A stretch of DNA of 64,000 nt from Verminephrobacter eiseniae EF01-2 (lineage in GTDB: Bacteria > Pseudomonadota > Gammaproteobacteria > Burkholderiales > Burkholderiaceae_C), in NCBI RefSeq assembly GCF_000015565.1, contig NC_008786.1:4638501-4702500 (forward strand). The letters are read 5' to 3'. The notes under the pieces are model-generated. The model saw only the letters and a list, made by a program, of their open reading frames with translations, was not told where the DNA came from and searched no databases. Positions 35,701 to 43,989 of this stretch are shown one piece after another; the first letter of the stretch is position 1; each line of letters begins with the position of its first letter. A program made the translations under genes and the position numbers.

Positions 35701-38700
35701 CCGTGCCGTGGAAAACCTCGAGCAGGTCAGCGTCAGCTACACCAAGCCCACCACCGGCAATGTCGTGCAAGACGCCGTCGGCAACGACGCAGCCAACTTC
35801 ACGGGCCAGACCGTGAATAACGAGACCCCGGACACCACACCCCCGGCGCTGATCACCACCGGCACTTCCGCCCCCAAGGTCAACGGCACCCAACTGGTCC
35901 TCAGCTATACCGAAGCCAATAGCCTGGACCCTGCCGCCCTGACTGGCAACGCCGGCTTTACCGTGACCAGCGCCAGCCCCGGCAGCACCGCCATCACCGT
36001 CAACAGCGCCAGCGTCAATGCAGCGAACAAAACCGTCACGTTGACGCTCAGCCGTGCCGTGGACAACCTCGAGCAGATCAGCGTCAGCTACACCAAGCCC
36101 GCCACCGGCAATGTCGTGCAAGATGCCGCCGGCAACGACGCTGTTGACTTCACGGACCAGTCCGTCAACAACGAGACACCGGACACCACACCACCGGCGC
36201 TGATCACCACCGGCACTTCCGCCCCCAAAGTCAACGGCACCCAACTGGTCCTCAGCTATACCGAAGCCAATAGCCTGGACCCTGCCGCCCTGACTGGCAA
36301 CGCCGGCTTTACCGTGACCAGCGTCACCGGCACTCCCATCACCGTCAACAGCGCCAGCGTGAATGCGGCAAACAAAACCGTCACGCTGACCCTCAGCCGT
36401 GCCGTGGACAACCTCGAGCAGGTCAGTGTCAGCTACACCAAGCCCACCACCGGCAATGTCGTACAGGACGCGGCCGGCAACGACGCTGCCAACTTCACGG
36501 ATCAGGCCGTGAACACCGAGACCCCGGACACCACACCACCGGCGCTGATCACCACCGGTACTGCTGCCCCCAAAGTCAACGGTCGGGAGTTGGTGCTCAG
36601 CTACACCGAAGCCAATAGCCTGGATCCTGCCGCCCTGACGGGCAACGCCGGTTTTACCGTGACCAGCGCCAGCCCCGGCAGCACCCCCATCACCGTCAAC
36701 AGCGCCAGCGTCAATGCAGCAAACAAGACCGTCACACTGACCCTCAGCCGTGCCGTGGAAAACCTTGAGCCGGTCAGCGTCAGCTACACCAAGCCGACCA
36801 CCGGCAATGTCGTACAGGACGCCGCCGGCAACGACGCTGCCAACTTCACGGGCCAGACCGTGAATAACGAGACCCCGGACACCACACCCCCGGCGCTGAT
36901 CACCACCGGCACTTCCGCCCCCAAGGTCAACGGCACCCAACTGGTCCTCAGCTATACCGAAGCCAATAGCCTGGACCCTGCCGCCCTGACGGGCAACGCC
37001 GGTTTTACCGTGACCAGCGTCACTGGTGCTCCCATCACCGTCAACAGCGCCAGCGTCAATGCGGCAAACAAAACCATCACGCTGACCCTCAGCCGTGCCG
37101 TGGAAAACCTGGAGCAGGTCAGCGTCAGCTACACCAAGCCCGCCACCGGCAATGTCGTACAGGACGCCACCGGCAACGACGCGGCCAACTTCACGGACCA
37201 GGCCGTCAACAACGAGACACCAGACACGACATCACCGGTGCTGATCACCACCGGTACTTCCGCCCCCAAGGTCAACGGCACCCAACTGGTGCTCAGCTAT
37301 ACCGAAGCCAATAGCCTGGACCCCGCCACCCTGACGGGCAATGCCGGCTTTACCGTGACCAGCGTTACCGGCACTCCCATCACCGTCAACAGCGCCAGCG
37401 TCAATGCAGCAAACAAGACCGTCACGCTGACCCTCAGCCGCCCGGTAGACAACCTTGAGCAGGTCAGCGTCAGCTACACCAAGCCCACCACCGGCAATGT
37501 CGTGCAAGACGCCGCCGGCAACGACGCGGCCAACTTCACGGATCAGGCCGTGAATACCGAGACACCGGACACCACACCACCGGCGCTGATCACCACCGGC
37601 ACTGCTGCCCCCAAGGTCAATGGTCGGGAGTTGGTGCTCAGCTACACCGAAGCCAATAGCCTGGACCCTGCCGCCCTGACGGGCAATGCCGGTTTTACCG
37701 TGACCAGCGCCAGCCCCGGCAGCACCCCCATCACCGTCAACAGCGCCAGCGTGAATGCGGCAAACAAGACCGTCACGCTGACCCTCAGCCGTGCCGTGGA
37801 AAACCTGGAGCAGGTCAGCGTCAGCTACACCAAGCCCACCACCGGCAATGTCGTGCAAGATGCCGCCGGCAACGACGCTGTTGACTTCACGGGCCAGACC
37901 GTAAACAACGAGACACCGGACACCACACCACCAGCGCTGATCACCACCGGCACTTCCGCCCCCAAAGTCAACGGCACCCAACTGGTGCTCAGTTACACCG
38001 AAGCCAATAGCCTGGACCCTGTCACCCTGACTGGCAACGCCGGTTTTACCGTGACCAGCGTCACTGGTACTCCCATCACCGTCAACAGCGCCAGCGTCAA
38101 TGCAGCGAACAAAACCATCACGCTGACCCTCAGCCGTGCCGTGGAAAACCTCGAGCAGGTCAGCGTCAGCTACACCAAGCCCACCACCGGCAATGTCGTA
38201 CAGGACACAGTCGGCAACGACGCTGTCGACTTCACGGACCAGTCCGTAAACAGCGAGACACCAGACACCACGCCACCGGCGCTGATCACCACCGGCACTT
38301 CCGCCCCCAAGGTCAACGGCACGCAATTGGTCCTCAGCTACACCGAAGCCAATAGCCTGGACCCTGCCGCCCTGACGGGCAGCGCTGGCTTTACCGTGAC
38401 CAGCGCCAGCCCCGATAGCACCCCCATCACCGTCAACAGCGCCAGCGTCAATGCGGCAAACAAGACCGTCACGCTGACGCTCAGCCGTGCCGTGGACAAC
38501 CTCGAGCAAGTGAGTGTCAGCTACACCAAACCGACCACCGGCAATGTCGTGCAAGACGCCGCCGGCAACGACGCGGCCAACTTCACGGACCAAACCGTGA
38601 ACACCGAGACCCCGGACACCACACCCCCGGCGCTGATCACCACCGGCACTTCTGCCCCCAAGGTCAACGGTCGTGAACTGGTCCTCAGCTACACCGAAGC

Positions 38701-41700
38701 CAATAGCCTGGATCCTGCCGCCCTGACGGGCAACGCCGGCTTTACCGTGACCAGCACCAGCCCCGGTAGCACCCCCATCACCGTCACCAGTGCCAGCGTC
38801 AATGCAGCAAACAAGACCGTCACGCTGACCCTCAGCCGTCCCGTGGGCAACTTGGAGCAGGTCAGCGTCAGCTACACCAAGCCCACCACCGGCAATGTCG
38901 TGCAAGATGCCGCCGGCAACGACGCTGCCAACTTCACGGGCCAGACCGTGAATAACGAGACCCCGGACACCACACCCCCGGCGCTGATCACCACCGGCAC
39001 TTCTGCCCCCAAGGTCAACGGCACCCAACTGGTGCTCAGTTACACCGAAGCCAATAGCCTGAACCCTGCCACCCTGACGGGTAACGCCGGTTTTACCGTG
39101 ACCAGCGCCAGCCCCGATAGCACCCCCATCACCGTCAACAGCGCCAGCATCAATGCGGCAAACAAGACCGTCACACTGACCTTCAGCCGTGCCGTGGAAA
39201 ACCTTGAGCAGGTGAGCGTCAGCTACACCAAGCCCGCCACCGGCAATGTCGTACAGGACACAGCCGGCAACGACGCTGTTGACTTCACGGACCAGTCCGT
39301 CAACAACGAGACACCGGACACGACATCACCGGTGCTGATCACCACCGGCACTTCCGCCCCCAAAGTCAACGGCACCCAACTGGTGCTCAGCTATACCGAA
39401 GCCAATAGCCTGGACCCTGCCGCCCTGACGGGCAACGCCGGTTTTACCGTGACCAGCGCCAGCCCCGGCAGCACCCCCATCACCGTCAACAGCGCCAGCG
39501 TGAATGCGGCAAACAAAACCGTCACGTTGACCCTCAGCCGTGCCGTGGACAACCTCGAGCAGGTGAGCGTCAGCTATACCAAGCCCACCACCGGCAATGT
39601 CGTACAAGACGCCGCCGGCAACGACGCGGCCAACTTCACGGATCAGGCCGTGAATACCGAGACACCGGACACCACACCACCGGCGCTGATCACCACCGGC
39701 ACTTCCGCCCCCAAGGTCAACGGTCGGGAGTTGGTCCTCAGCTACACCGAAGCCAATAGCCTGGATCCTGCCGCCCTGACGGGCAATGCCGGCTTTACCG
39801 TGACCAGCGTTACCGGCACTCCCATCACCGTCAACAGTGCCAGCGTCAATGCGGTAAACAAGACCGTCACGCTAACCCTCAGCCGTGCCGTGGAAAACCT
39901 CGAGCAGGTCAGCGTCAGCTACACCAAGCCCACCACCGGCAATGTCGTGCAAGATGCCGCCGGCAACGACGCTGTTGACTTCACGGGCCAGACCGTAAAC
40001 AACGAGACACCGGACACCACACCCCCGGCGCTGATCACCACCGGCACTTCCGCTCCCAAGGTCAACGGTACCCAACTGGTGCTCAGCTATACCGAAGCCA
40101 ATAGCCTGGACCCTGCCACCCTGACGGGCAACGCCGGTTTTACCGTGACCAGCGTCACTGGTACTCCCATCACCGTCAACAGCGCCAGCGTCAATGCGGC
40201 AAACAAGACCATCACGCTGGCCCTCAGCCGTGCCGTGGAAAACCTGGAGCAGGTCAGCGTCAGCTACACCAAGCCCACCACCGGCAATGTCGTACAGGAC
40301 ACAGCCGGCAACGACGCTGTCGACTTCGCTGGCCAAGCCGTCAACAACGAGACACCAGACACGACATCACCGGTGCTGATCACCACCGGCACTTCCGCCC
40401 CCAAAGTCAACGGCACGCAATTGGTGCTCAGCTACACCGAAGCCAATAGCCTGGACCCTGCCGCCCTGACGGGCAACGCCGGCTTTACCGTGACCAGCGT
40501 TACCGGCACTCCCATCACCGTCAACAGCGCCAGCGTCAATGCAGCGAACAAAACCGTCACGCTGACCCTCAGCCGCCCGGTAGACAACCTCGAGCAGGTC
40601 AGCGTCAGCTACACCAAGCCCACCACCGGCAATGTCGTGCAAGATGCCGCCGGCAACGACGCGGCCAACTTCACGGACCAGACCGTGAACACCGAGACGC
40701 CAGACACCACGCCCCCGGTGCTGATCACCACCGGTACTTCTGCTCCCAAGGTCAACGGTCGGGAGTTGGTCCTCAGCTACACCGAAGCCAATAGCCTGGA
40801 CCCCGCCGCCCTGACGGGCAATGCCGGTTTTACCGTGACCAGCGCCAGCCCCGGCAGTACCCCCATCACCGTCAACAGCGCCAGTGTCAATGCGGCAAAC
40901 AAGACCGTCACGCTGACCCTCAGCCGTGCCGTGGAAAACCTCGAGCAGGTCAGCGTCAGCTACACCAAGCCCACCACCGGCAATGTCGTACAGGACGCCG
41001 TCGGCAACGACGCGGCCAACTTCACGGACCAGGCCGTGAATACCGAGACGCCAGACACCACACCCCCGGCGCTGATCACCACCGGCACTTCCGCTCCCAA
41101 GGTCAACGGTACCCAACTGGTGCTCAGCTACACCGAAGCCAATAGCCTGGACCCTGTCACCCTGACGGGCAATACCGGCTTTACCGTAACCAGCGCCAGT
41201 CCCGGCAGTACCCCCATCACCGTCACCAGCGCCAGTGTGAATGCGGCAAACAAGACTGTCACACTGACCCTCAGCCGGCCCGTGGACAACCTCGAGCAGG
41301 TCAGCGTCAGCTACACCAAACCCACCACCGGCAATGTCGTACAGGACGCCGCCGGCAACGATGCTGTTGACTTCACGGACCAGGCCGTCAACAACGAGAC
41401 GCCAGACACCACACCACCGGCATTGATCACCACCGGCGCTGCCGCCCCCAAGGTCAACGGCACCCAACTGGTACTCAGCTACACCGAAGCCAATGGCCTG
41501 AACCCTGCCGCCCTGACGGGCAACGCCGGTTTTACCGTGACCAGCGTCACTGGCACCCCCATCACCGTCACCAGTGCCATCGTCAATGCGGCAAACAAAA
41601 CCGTCACGCTGACCCTCAGCCGCCCGGTGGAAAACCTCGAGCAGGTCCGCGTCAGCTACACCAAGCCGACCACCGGCAATGTCGTGCAAGACACAGCCGG

Positions 41701-42751
41701 CAACGACGCTGTCGACTTCGCTGGCCAGGCCGTGAACAACGAAACGCCAGACACGACATCACCGGTACTGATCACCACGGGCAATTCCGCCCCCAAGGTC
41801 AATGGCACCCAACTGGTCCTCAGCTATACCGAAGCCAATGGCCTGGACCCTGCCGCCCTGACGGGCAACGCCGGCTTTACCGTGACCAGCGCCAGCCCCG
41901 GCAGCACCCCCATCACCGTCATCAGCGCCAGCGTGGATGCGGCAAACAAGACTGTCACGCTGACCCTCAGCCGTGATGTGGCCATCGGCGAAGTGGTGAG
42001 CGTCAGCTACACCAAACCCACCACCGGCAATGTCGTGCAAGACGCGGCCGGCAACGATGCGGCCGACTTCGCGGACCAGGCCGTGGACAACGAGACACCA
42101 GCCCCCGTGACACGCCCGTCGCCGCCCAAAGATCTGGACACGGACAACGACGGCACGCCGGACAACATCGAAAACCAGGCTCCGATGAACGGCGACGGCA
42201 ATGGCGATGGCATCGCGGACAGGGTGCAGGCCGCAGTGGACTCGACCACCGTTGTGATCCGCCCCAGCGGAGCAAGCAACCCGGCGGACGCGCCGACCAC
42301 CTCCGTGTCCCTGGTGGTCAGCAGCCAGGACGGCAAGGTCCGCCCCGACGGCGGCGCGCGCATCGTCAGCCTGAAGCAGGAGAACGCACCGGCCGGGTTG
42401 CCCTCGGGGCTGGAGACACCCATCGGACTGCTGCGCTTCAATGTGGCTCTGGCGGCCAGCGGCAGCCGCGAGAGCTTCAGTCTGTACCTGGACCCCGCAT
42501 TGGGTGTCAACGGCTATTGGGCGCAGGACAGCCGTGGCAATTGGGTGAACCTGGCCAGCGAGCCTTACGGCGGCAAGATGGTGACCGAAGGCGGGCGGCT
42601 GAGGCTGGACTTCCAGATCGAGGATGGCGGGCAGTTCGACAAAGACGGCAAGGTGGACGGCGTCATCACCGGCACCGGGGCCGCAGCGTATATGCCTTTG
42701 TCCATCGTGGGCCAGGCGCCCAGCGCGGAGCACTATGGCTTTTGGTTTTGA
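32729..42751 (+). CDS. Giant Ig-like repeat adhesin with choice-of-anchor type C-terminus
   Basis: A 3340-residue acidic, Thr/Asn/Val-rich protein with almost no cysteine. Residues 1 to about 455 hold four bacterial Ig-like domains (for example LKSGDTATVTFTFDEAVQGF and AAGETATVTFTFTEAV). One divergent repeat follows, then 22 near-identical units of about 116 residues from 577 to about 3127. Each unit starts LITTGTSAPKVNGTQLVLSY, continues NAANKTVTLTLSRAVENLEQ, and ends VVQDAAGNDAANFT plus a linker ETPDTTPPA; they resemble SWM-type surface-protein repeats. A calcium-loop-like segment (DTDNDGTPDNIEN, DGNGDGIADRV) then leads to a terminal domain with GYWAQDSRGNWVNLAS and a GFWF end, like choice-of-anchor U proteins. 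No N-terminal signal peptide is seen, so export is probably by a type I or other non-Sec route, or the true start was lost. Likely role: surface attachment or biofilm. Confidence 0.9.
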   Translation: MSTPIQLDFAGCSITRRDIGLDERTTVVTIKFNQVVRGFDTSDVVLIPGNGADATSVTAVTPDADGGSDTWQVTLTAKVAGATSRNDNRITVNLAGVRDAEGNAGSGTSTIPSEQVQYNVDLARPSVTQFGLNDANLTTNELAQSPRLTIKFTDVITGLDATNFVLSNGFTLTNLSVNLAVDFTGKTWTATLVPPSSVSTTAVTQASIALNVNNRGIKDAAGNEIKQGSDQSFNFTIDPVPPRLISIAISDQNLKSGDTATVTFTFDEAVQGFGSDKVTTPYGTLSALTSSADGTVWSGTLTPADNTLATGANSITVDINGVRDIAGNQAVGPIPASPTYTVDTQRPALIPGGITITDPNGDGVLAAGETATVTFTFTEAVTNVAAAVRPTAGGTLGALSTRDGGKTWSATFTPTPRLDRGTYNIELDISQVKDAADNFGAAGTSARSDNFVVDTLAPRLITEGATAPKLNDDGSRLVLTYTDADNLKSANFQGDAGFTVLVDGASRQISGVLVDATAKTVTLTLNSPVSNDQSVVSVSYRKPAGNNPTTIQDAAGNDVADFANQSVTNPDRTPPELITTGTSAPKVNGTQLVLSYTEANSLDPAALTGNAGFTVTSVTGTPITVSSASVNAANKTVTLTLSRAVENLEQVNVSYTKPTTGNVVQDAAGNDAANFTGQAVNNETPDTTPPALITTGTSAPKVNGTQLVLSYTEANGLDPATLTGNAGFTVTSASPGSTPITVNSASVNAANKTITLTLSRAVENLEQVSVSYTKPTTGNVVQDAAGNDAVDFAGQAVNNETPDTTSPALITTGTSAPKVNGTQLVLSYTEANSLDPAALTGNAGFTVTSVTGTPITVNSASVNAANKTVTLTLSRAVDNLEQVSVSYTKPTTGNVVQDAAGNDAANFTDQSVNTETPDTTPPALITTGTSAPKVNGTQLVLSYTEANSLDPAALTGNAGFTVTSASPGSTPITVTSASVNAANKTVTLTLSRAVENLEQVSVSYTKPTTGNVVQDAVGNDAANFTGQTVNNETPDTTPPALITTGTSAPKVNGTQLVLSYTEANSLDPAALTGNAGFTVTSASPGSTAITVNSASVNAANKTVTLTLSRAVDNLEQISVSYTKPATGNVVQDAAGNDAVDFTDQSVNNETPDTTPPALITTGTSAPKVNGTQLVLSYTEANSLDPAALTGNAGFTVTSVTGTPITVNSASVNAANKTVTLTLSRAVDNLEQVSVSYTKPTTGNVVQDAAGNDAANFTDQAVNTETPDTTPPALITTGTAAPKVNGRELVLSYTEANSLDPAALTGNAGFTVTSASPGSTPITVNSASVNAANKTVTLTLSRAVENLEPVSVSYTKPTTGNVVQDAAGNDAANFTGQTVNNETPDTTPPALITTGTSAPKVNGTQLVLSYTEANSLDPAALTGNAGFTVTSVTGAPITVNSASVNAANKTITLTLSRAVENLEQVSVSYTKPATGNVVQDATGNDAANFTDQAVNNETPDTTSPVLITTGTSAPKVNGTQLVLSYTEANSLDPATLTGNAGFTVTSVTGTPITVNSASVNAANKTVTLTLSRPVDNLEQVSVSYTKPTTGNVVQDAAGNDAANFTDQAVNTETPDTTPPALITTGTAAPKVNGRELVLSYTEANSLDPAALTGNAGFTVTSASPGSTPITVNSASVNAANKTVTLTLSRAVENLEQVSVSYTKPTTGNVVQDAAGNDAVDFTGQTVNNETPDTTPPALITTGTSAPKVNGTQLVLSYTEANSLDPVTLTGNAGFTVTSVTGTPITVNSASVNAANKTITLTLSRAVENLEQVSVSYTKPTTGNVVQDTVGNDAVDFTDQSVNSETPDTTPPALITTGTSAPKVNGTQLVLSYTEANSLDPAALTGSAGFTVTSASPDSTPITVNSASVNAANKTVTLTLSRAVDNLEQVSVSYTKPTTGNVVQDAAGNDAANFTDQTVNTETPDTTPPALITTGTSAPKVNGRELVLSYTEANSLDPAALTGNAGFTVTSTSPGSTPITVTSASVNAANKTVTLTLSRPVGNLEQVSVSYTKPTTGNVVQDAAGNDAANFTGQTVNNETPDTTPPALITTGTSAPKVNGTQLVLSYTEANSLNPATLTGNAGFTVTSASPDSTPITVNSASINAANKTVTLTFSRAVENLEQVSVSYTKPATGNVVQDTAGNDAVDFTDQSVNNETPDTTSPVLITTGTSAPKVNGTQLVLSYTEANSLDPAALTGNAGFTVTSASPGSTPITVNSASVNAANKTVTLTLSRAVDNLEQVSVSYTKPTTGNVVQDAAGNDAANFTDQAVNTETPDTTPPALITTGTSAPKVNGRELVLSYTEANSLDPAALTGNAGFTVTSVTGTPITVNSASVNAVNKTVTLTLSRAVENLEQVSVSYTKPTTGNVVQDAAGNDAVDFTGQTVNNETPDTTPPALITTGTSAPKVNGTQLVLSYTEANSLDPATLTGNAGFTVTSVTGTPITVNSASVNAANKTITLALSRAVENLEQVSVSYTKPTTGNVVQDTAGNDAVDFAGQAVNNETPDTTSPVLITTGTSAPKVNGTQLVLSYTEANSLDPAALTGNAGFTVTSVTGTPITVNSASVNAANKTVTLTLSRPVDNLEQVSVSYTKPTTGNVVQDAAGNDAANFTDQTVNTETPDTTPPVLITTGTSAPKVNGRELVLSYTEANSLDPAALTGNAGFTVTSASPGSTPITVNSASVNAANKTVTLTLSRAVENLEQVSVSYTKPTTGNVVQDAVGNDAANFTDQAVNTETPDTTPPALITTGTSAPKVNGTQLVLSYTEANSLDPVTLTGNTGFTVTSASPGSTPITVTSASVNAANKTVTLTLSRPVDNLEQVSVSYTKPTTGNVVQDAAGNDAVDFTDQAVNNETPDTTPPALITTGAAAPKVNGTQLVLSYTEANGLNPAALTGNAGFTVTSVTGTPITVTSAIVNAANKTVTLTLSRPVENLEQVRVSYTKPTTGNVVQDTAGNDAVDFAGQAVNNETPDTTSPVLITTGNSAPKVNGTQLVLSYTEANGLDPAALTGNAGFTVTSASPGSTPITVISASVDAANKTVTLTLSRDVAIGEVVSVSYTKPTTGNVVQDAAGNDAADFADQAVDNETPAPVTRPSPPKDLDTDNDGTPDNIENQAPMNGDGNGDGIADRVQAAVDSTTVVIRPSGASNPADAPTTSVSLVVSSQDGKVRPDGGARIVSLKQENAPAGLPSGLETPIGLLRFNVALAASGSRESFSLYLDPALGVNGYWAQDSRGNWVNLASEPYGGKMVTEGGRLRLDFQIEDGGQFDKDGKVDGVITGTGAAAYMPLSIVGQAPSAEHYGFWF
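34457..42110 (+). repeat. 22-unit tandem repeat array inside the adhesin gene (about 348 bp per unit)
   Basis: Units start at the CTG of LITTG, first at 34457 and last at 41768. Two loop variants alternate (TSVTGTPITV and TSASPGSTPITV). A variant with NGREL instead of NGTQL begins at 36545, 37586, 38633, 39686 and 40721, every third unit, giving a higher-order period of 1035-1053 bp. The same units are preceded by linkers with NTETPD, and other positions carry NNETPD. The array therefore expanded in blocks of three. Confidence 0.92.
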
Positions 42752-43530
42752 TGGCTCCGGCGTGTATGAAAACCCTCTTGGCCATCCCTTGCGCCAGCCG
42801 CCGTGCAGCAACACCTCTGCTGACCACGCTGGCCTTTGCCGCCATGTTGGCGGCATGTGGTGGCAGCGGTGGTGCAACAGGCGCGGCCGGCATCGACCCC
42901 TCGGCCCTCAAAGGGCGCTGGATCACTCCGTCGAACGAGGCTCCGGCGATGACGGCGGTGATCCTGCCCGATGCCTCCGACCAGGCCAGCGCCTGGATGT
43001 TGGCCCACGATTCCAGCGAATTGGTCAAACTGCTGGTGCGCAGCGATGGCAGTGTCAACGGCATGTCTTATGCCCTGCACCCGGGCAATGCTGCGGGTCA
43101 GGCCGTGGCGGGCCAGGTGACGGCCGCGCTGACAGCCAGTCCCAAGCGCATTTCTTTCTCGGGCGTGAAGGCCAAGGCTTTGGCGCTGGATCAAAGCGAT
43201 GCCATGTCCCTGGCTACCGTCCAGGCCAACGCCGCAGGCAGTTGGAGCGCGACAACGGGCGACAAGGCCCGATTCACCCAGTGGACGGTGGCTGCCAGCG
43301 GCGACATGGCGGGCAGCACGACCACCGGCTGCAACCATACCGGCAACCTGGCCGCAATGGCCCACAGCAGCGCCTACACCGTGCAGTTCGATGAGCGTTG
43401 CCTGGACGGGAGCCATGCCACGTTCCGCGGCATCGCCACCATCAACCGGTCAAAGAACCGCTTGACGGTCGCCGCAACCACCGTCGACGCCGCCCGGGGG
43501 ATCGCGGTTTTCTTTAGCCAAGCGAGATGA
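42751..43530 (+). CDS. Lipoprotein of unknown function, coupled to the adhesin
   Basis: A 259-residue protein with a lipoprotein signal: hydrophobic TPLLTTLAFAAML followed by the lipobox LAAC and GGSGG. The mature part begins DPSALKGRWITPSNEAP and consists of strand-rich sequence with few charged residues, including two cysteines (TGCNHTGN and DERCLDGSH) that could form a disulfide. No family is recognised. The ATG at 42751 overlaps the adhesin stop (TGATG), so expression is coupled; ATG at 42766 is an alternative start. It may serve as an anchor, chaperone or partner of the adhesin; this is inference from position only. Confidence 0.75.
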   Translation: MAPACMKTLLAIPCASRRAATPLLTTLAFAAMLAACGGSGGATGAAGIDPSALKGRWITPSNEAPAMTAVILPDASDQASAWMLAHDSSELVKLLVRSDGSVNGMSYALHPGNAAGQAVAGQVTAALTASPKRISFSGVKAKALALDQSDAMSLATVQANAAGSWSATTGDKARFTQWTVAASGDMAGSTTTGCNHTGNLAAMAHSSAYTVQFDERCLDGSHATFRGIATINRSKNRLTVAATTVDAARGIAVFFSQAR

Positions 43531-43989
43531 GGTGCAACACCCACCGATGCGCTGAAGGTGTTTCGGGGGGGGGGGCTGCGGCAGCGTCACTCGACGGCAT
43601 CACCGCCGCCAACAACGCAGCGCGCACTGTGGGAGGTCGCATCCGCGCTGCGGCGGTCGCCGGGCCGGTTGCGCTGTCCCGGTGCTGTCCCGGCGCTGTC
43701 CCGGCGCTGGCCGGCGCCATCCGGCAATCTCCGGCGATCTCTTGCGGCCGGCCGCGCATGGCTCGCACCATATCGCAGGCTGTCTTGCTGCCCGGCACCC
43801 GGCGCTGGCCGCTCGATGCGCCGTGTTTATACTTGCCGCGACTGTTCAAGGGGCCCCATCTGCGCATCGCAGCGGTCGTCAGCGCGCAGACCATCTTGGA
43901 CATCCGGGAATGGGGCAGCGGCGGCAATGCGCACCACGACCCCGCTGGCATGACCGATAGACGCCTTGGCTTGAAGAAAGCACCTGCGC
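43531..43989. other. 460-bp intergenic stretch with an 11-G tract
   Basis: No convincing gene. It contains a run of eleven G at 43565-43575, and short imperfect repeats of CCGG(T/C)GCTGTC near 43676-43705. It separates the adhesin-lipoprotein pair from mccB. Confidence 0.55.
43565..43575 (+). repeat. Poly-G tract of 11 bases
   Basis: Eleven consecutive G, 35 bp downstream of the lipoprotein stop. Such tracts are prone to slippage. No gene clearly runs through it, so it could be a sequencing-sensitive spot, a degraded contingency locus or a neutral run. Confidence 0.7.

Noticed and set aside
35690..41689. Long minus-strand open frames (up to 598 codons) opposite the adhesin
   Set aside because: They repeat with the same period as the plus-strand array, have no start signals, and arise because a stop-free antisense frame is copied with each unit.
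34457..42110. CRISPR-like repetition
   Set aside because: The repeats are 348 bp, contiguous and coding, with no spacers. The MITE copies are dispersed, not arrayed. No cas genes are present.
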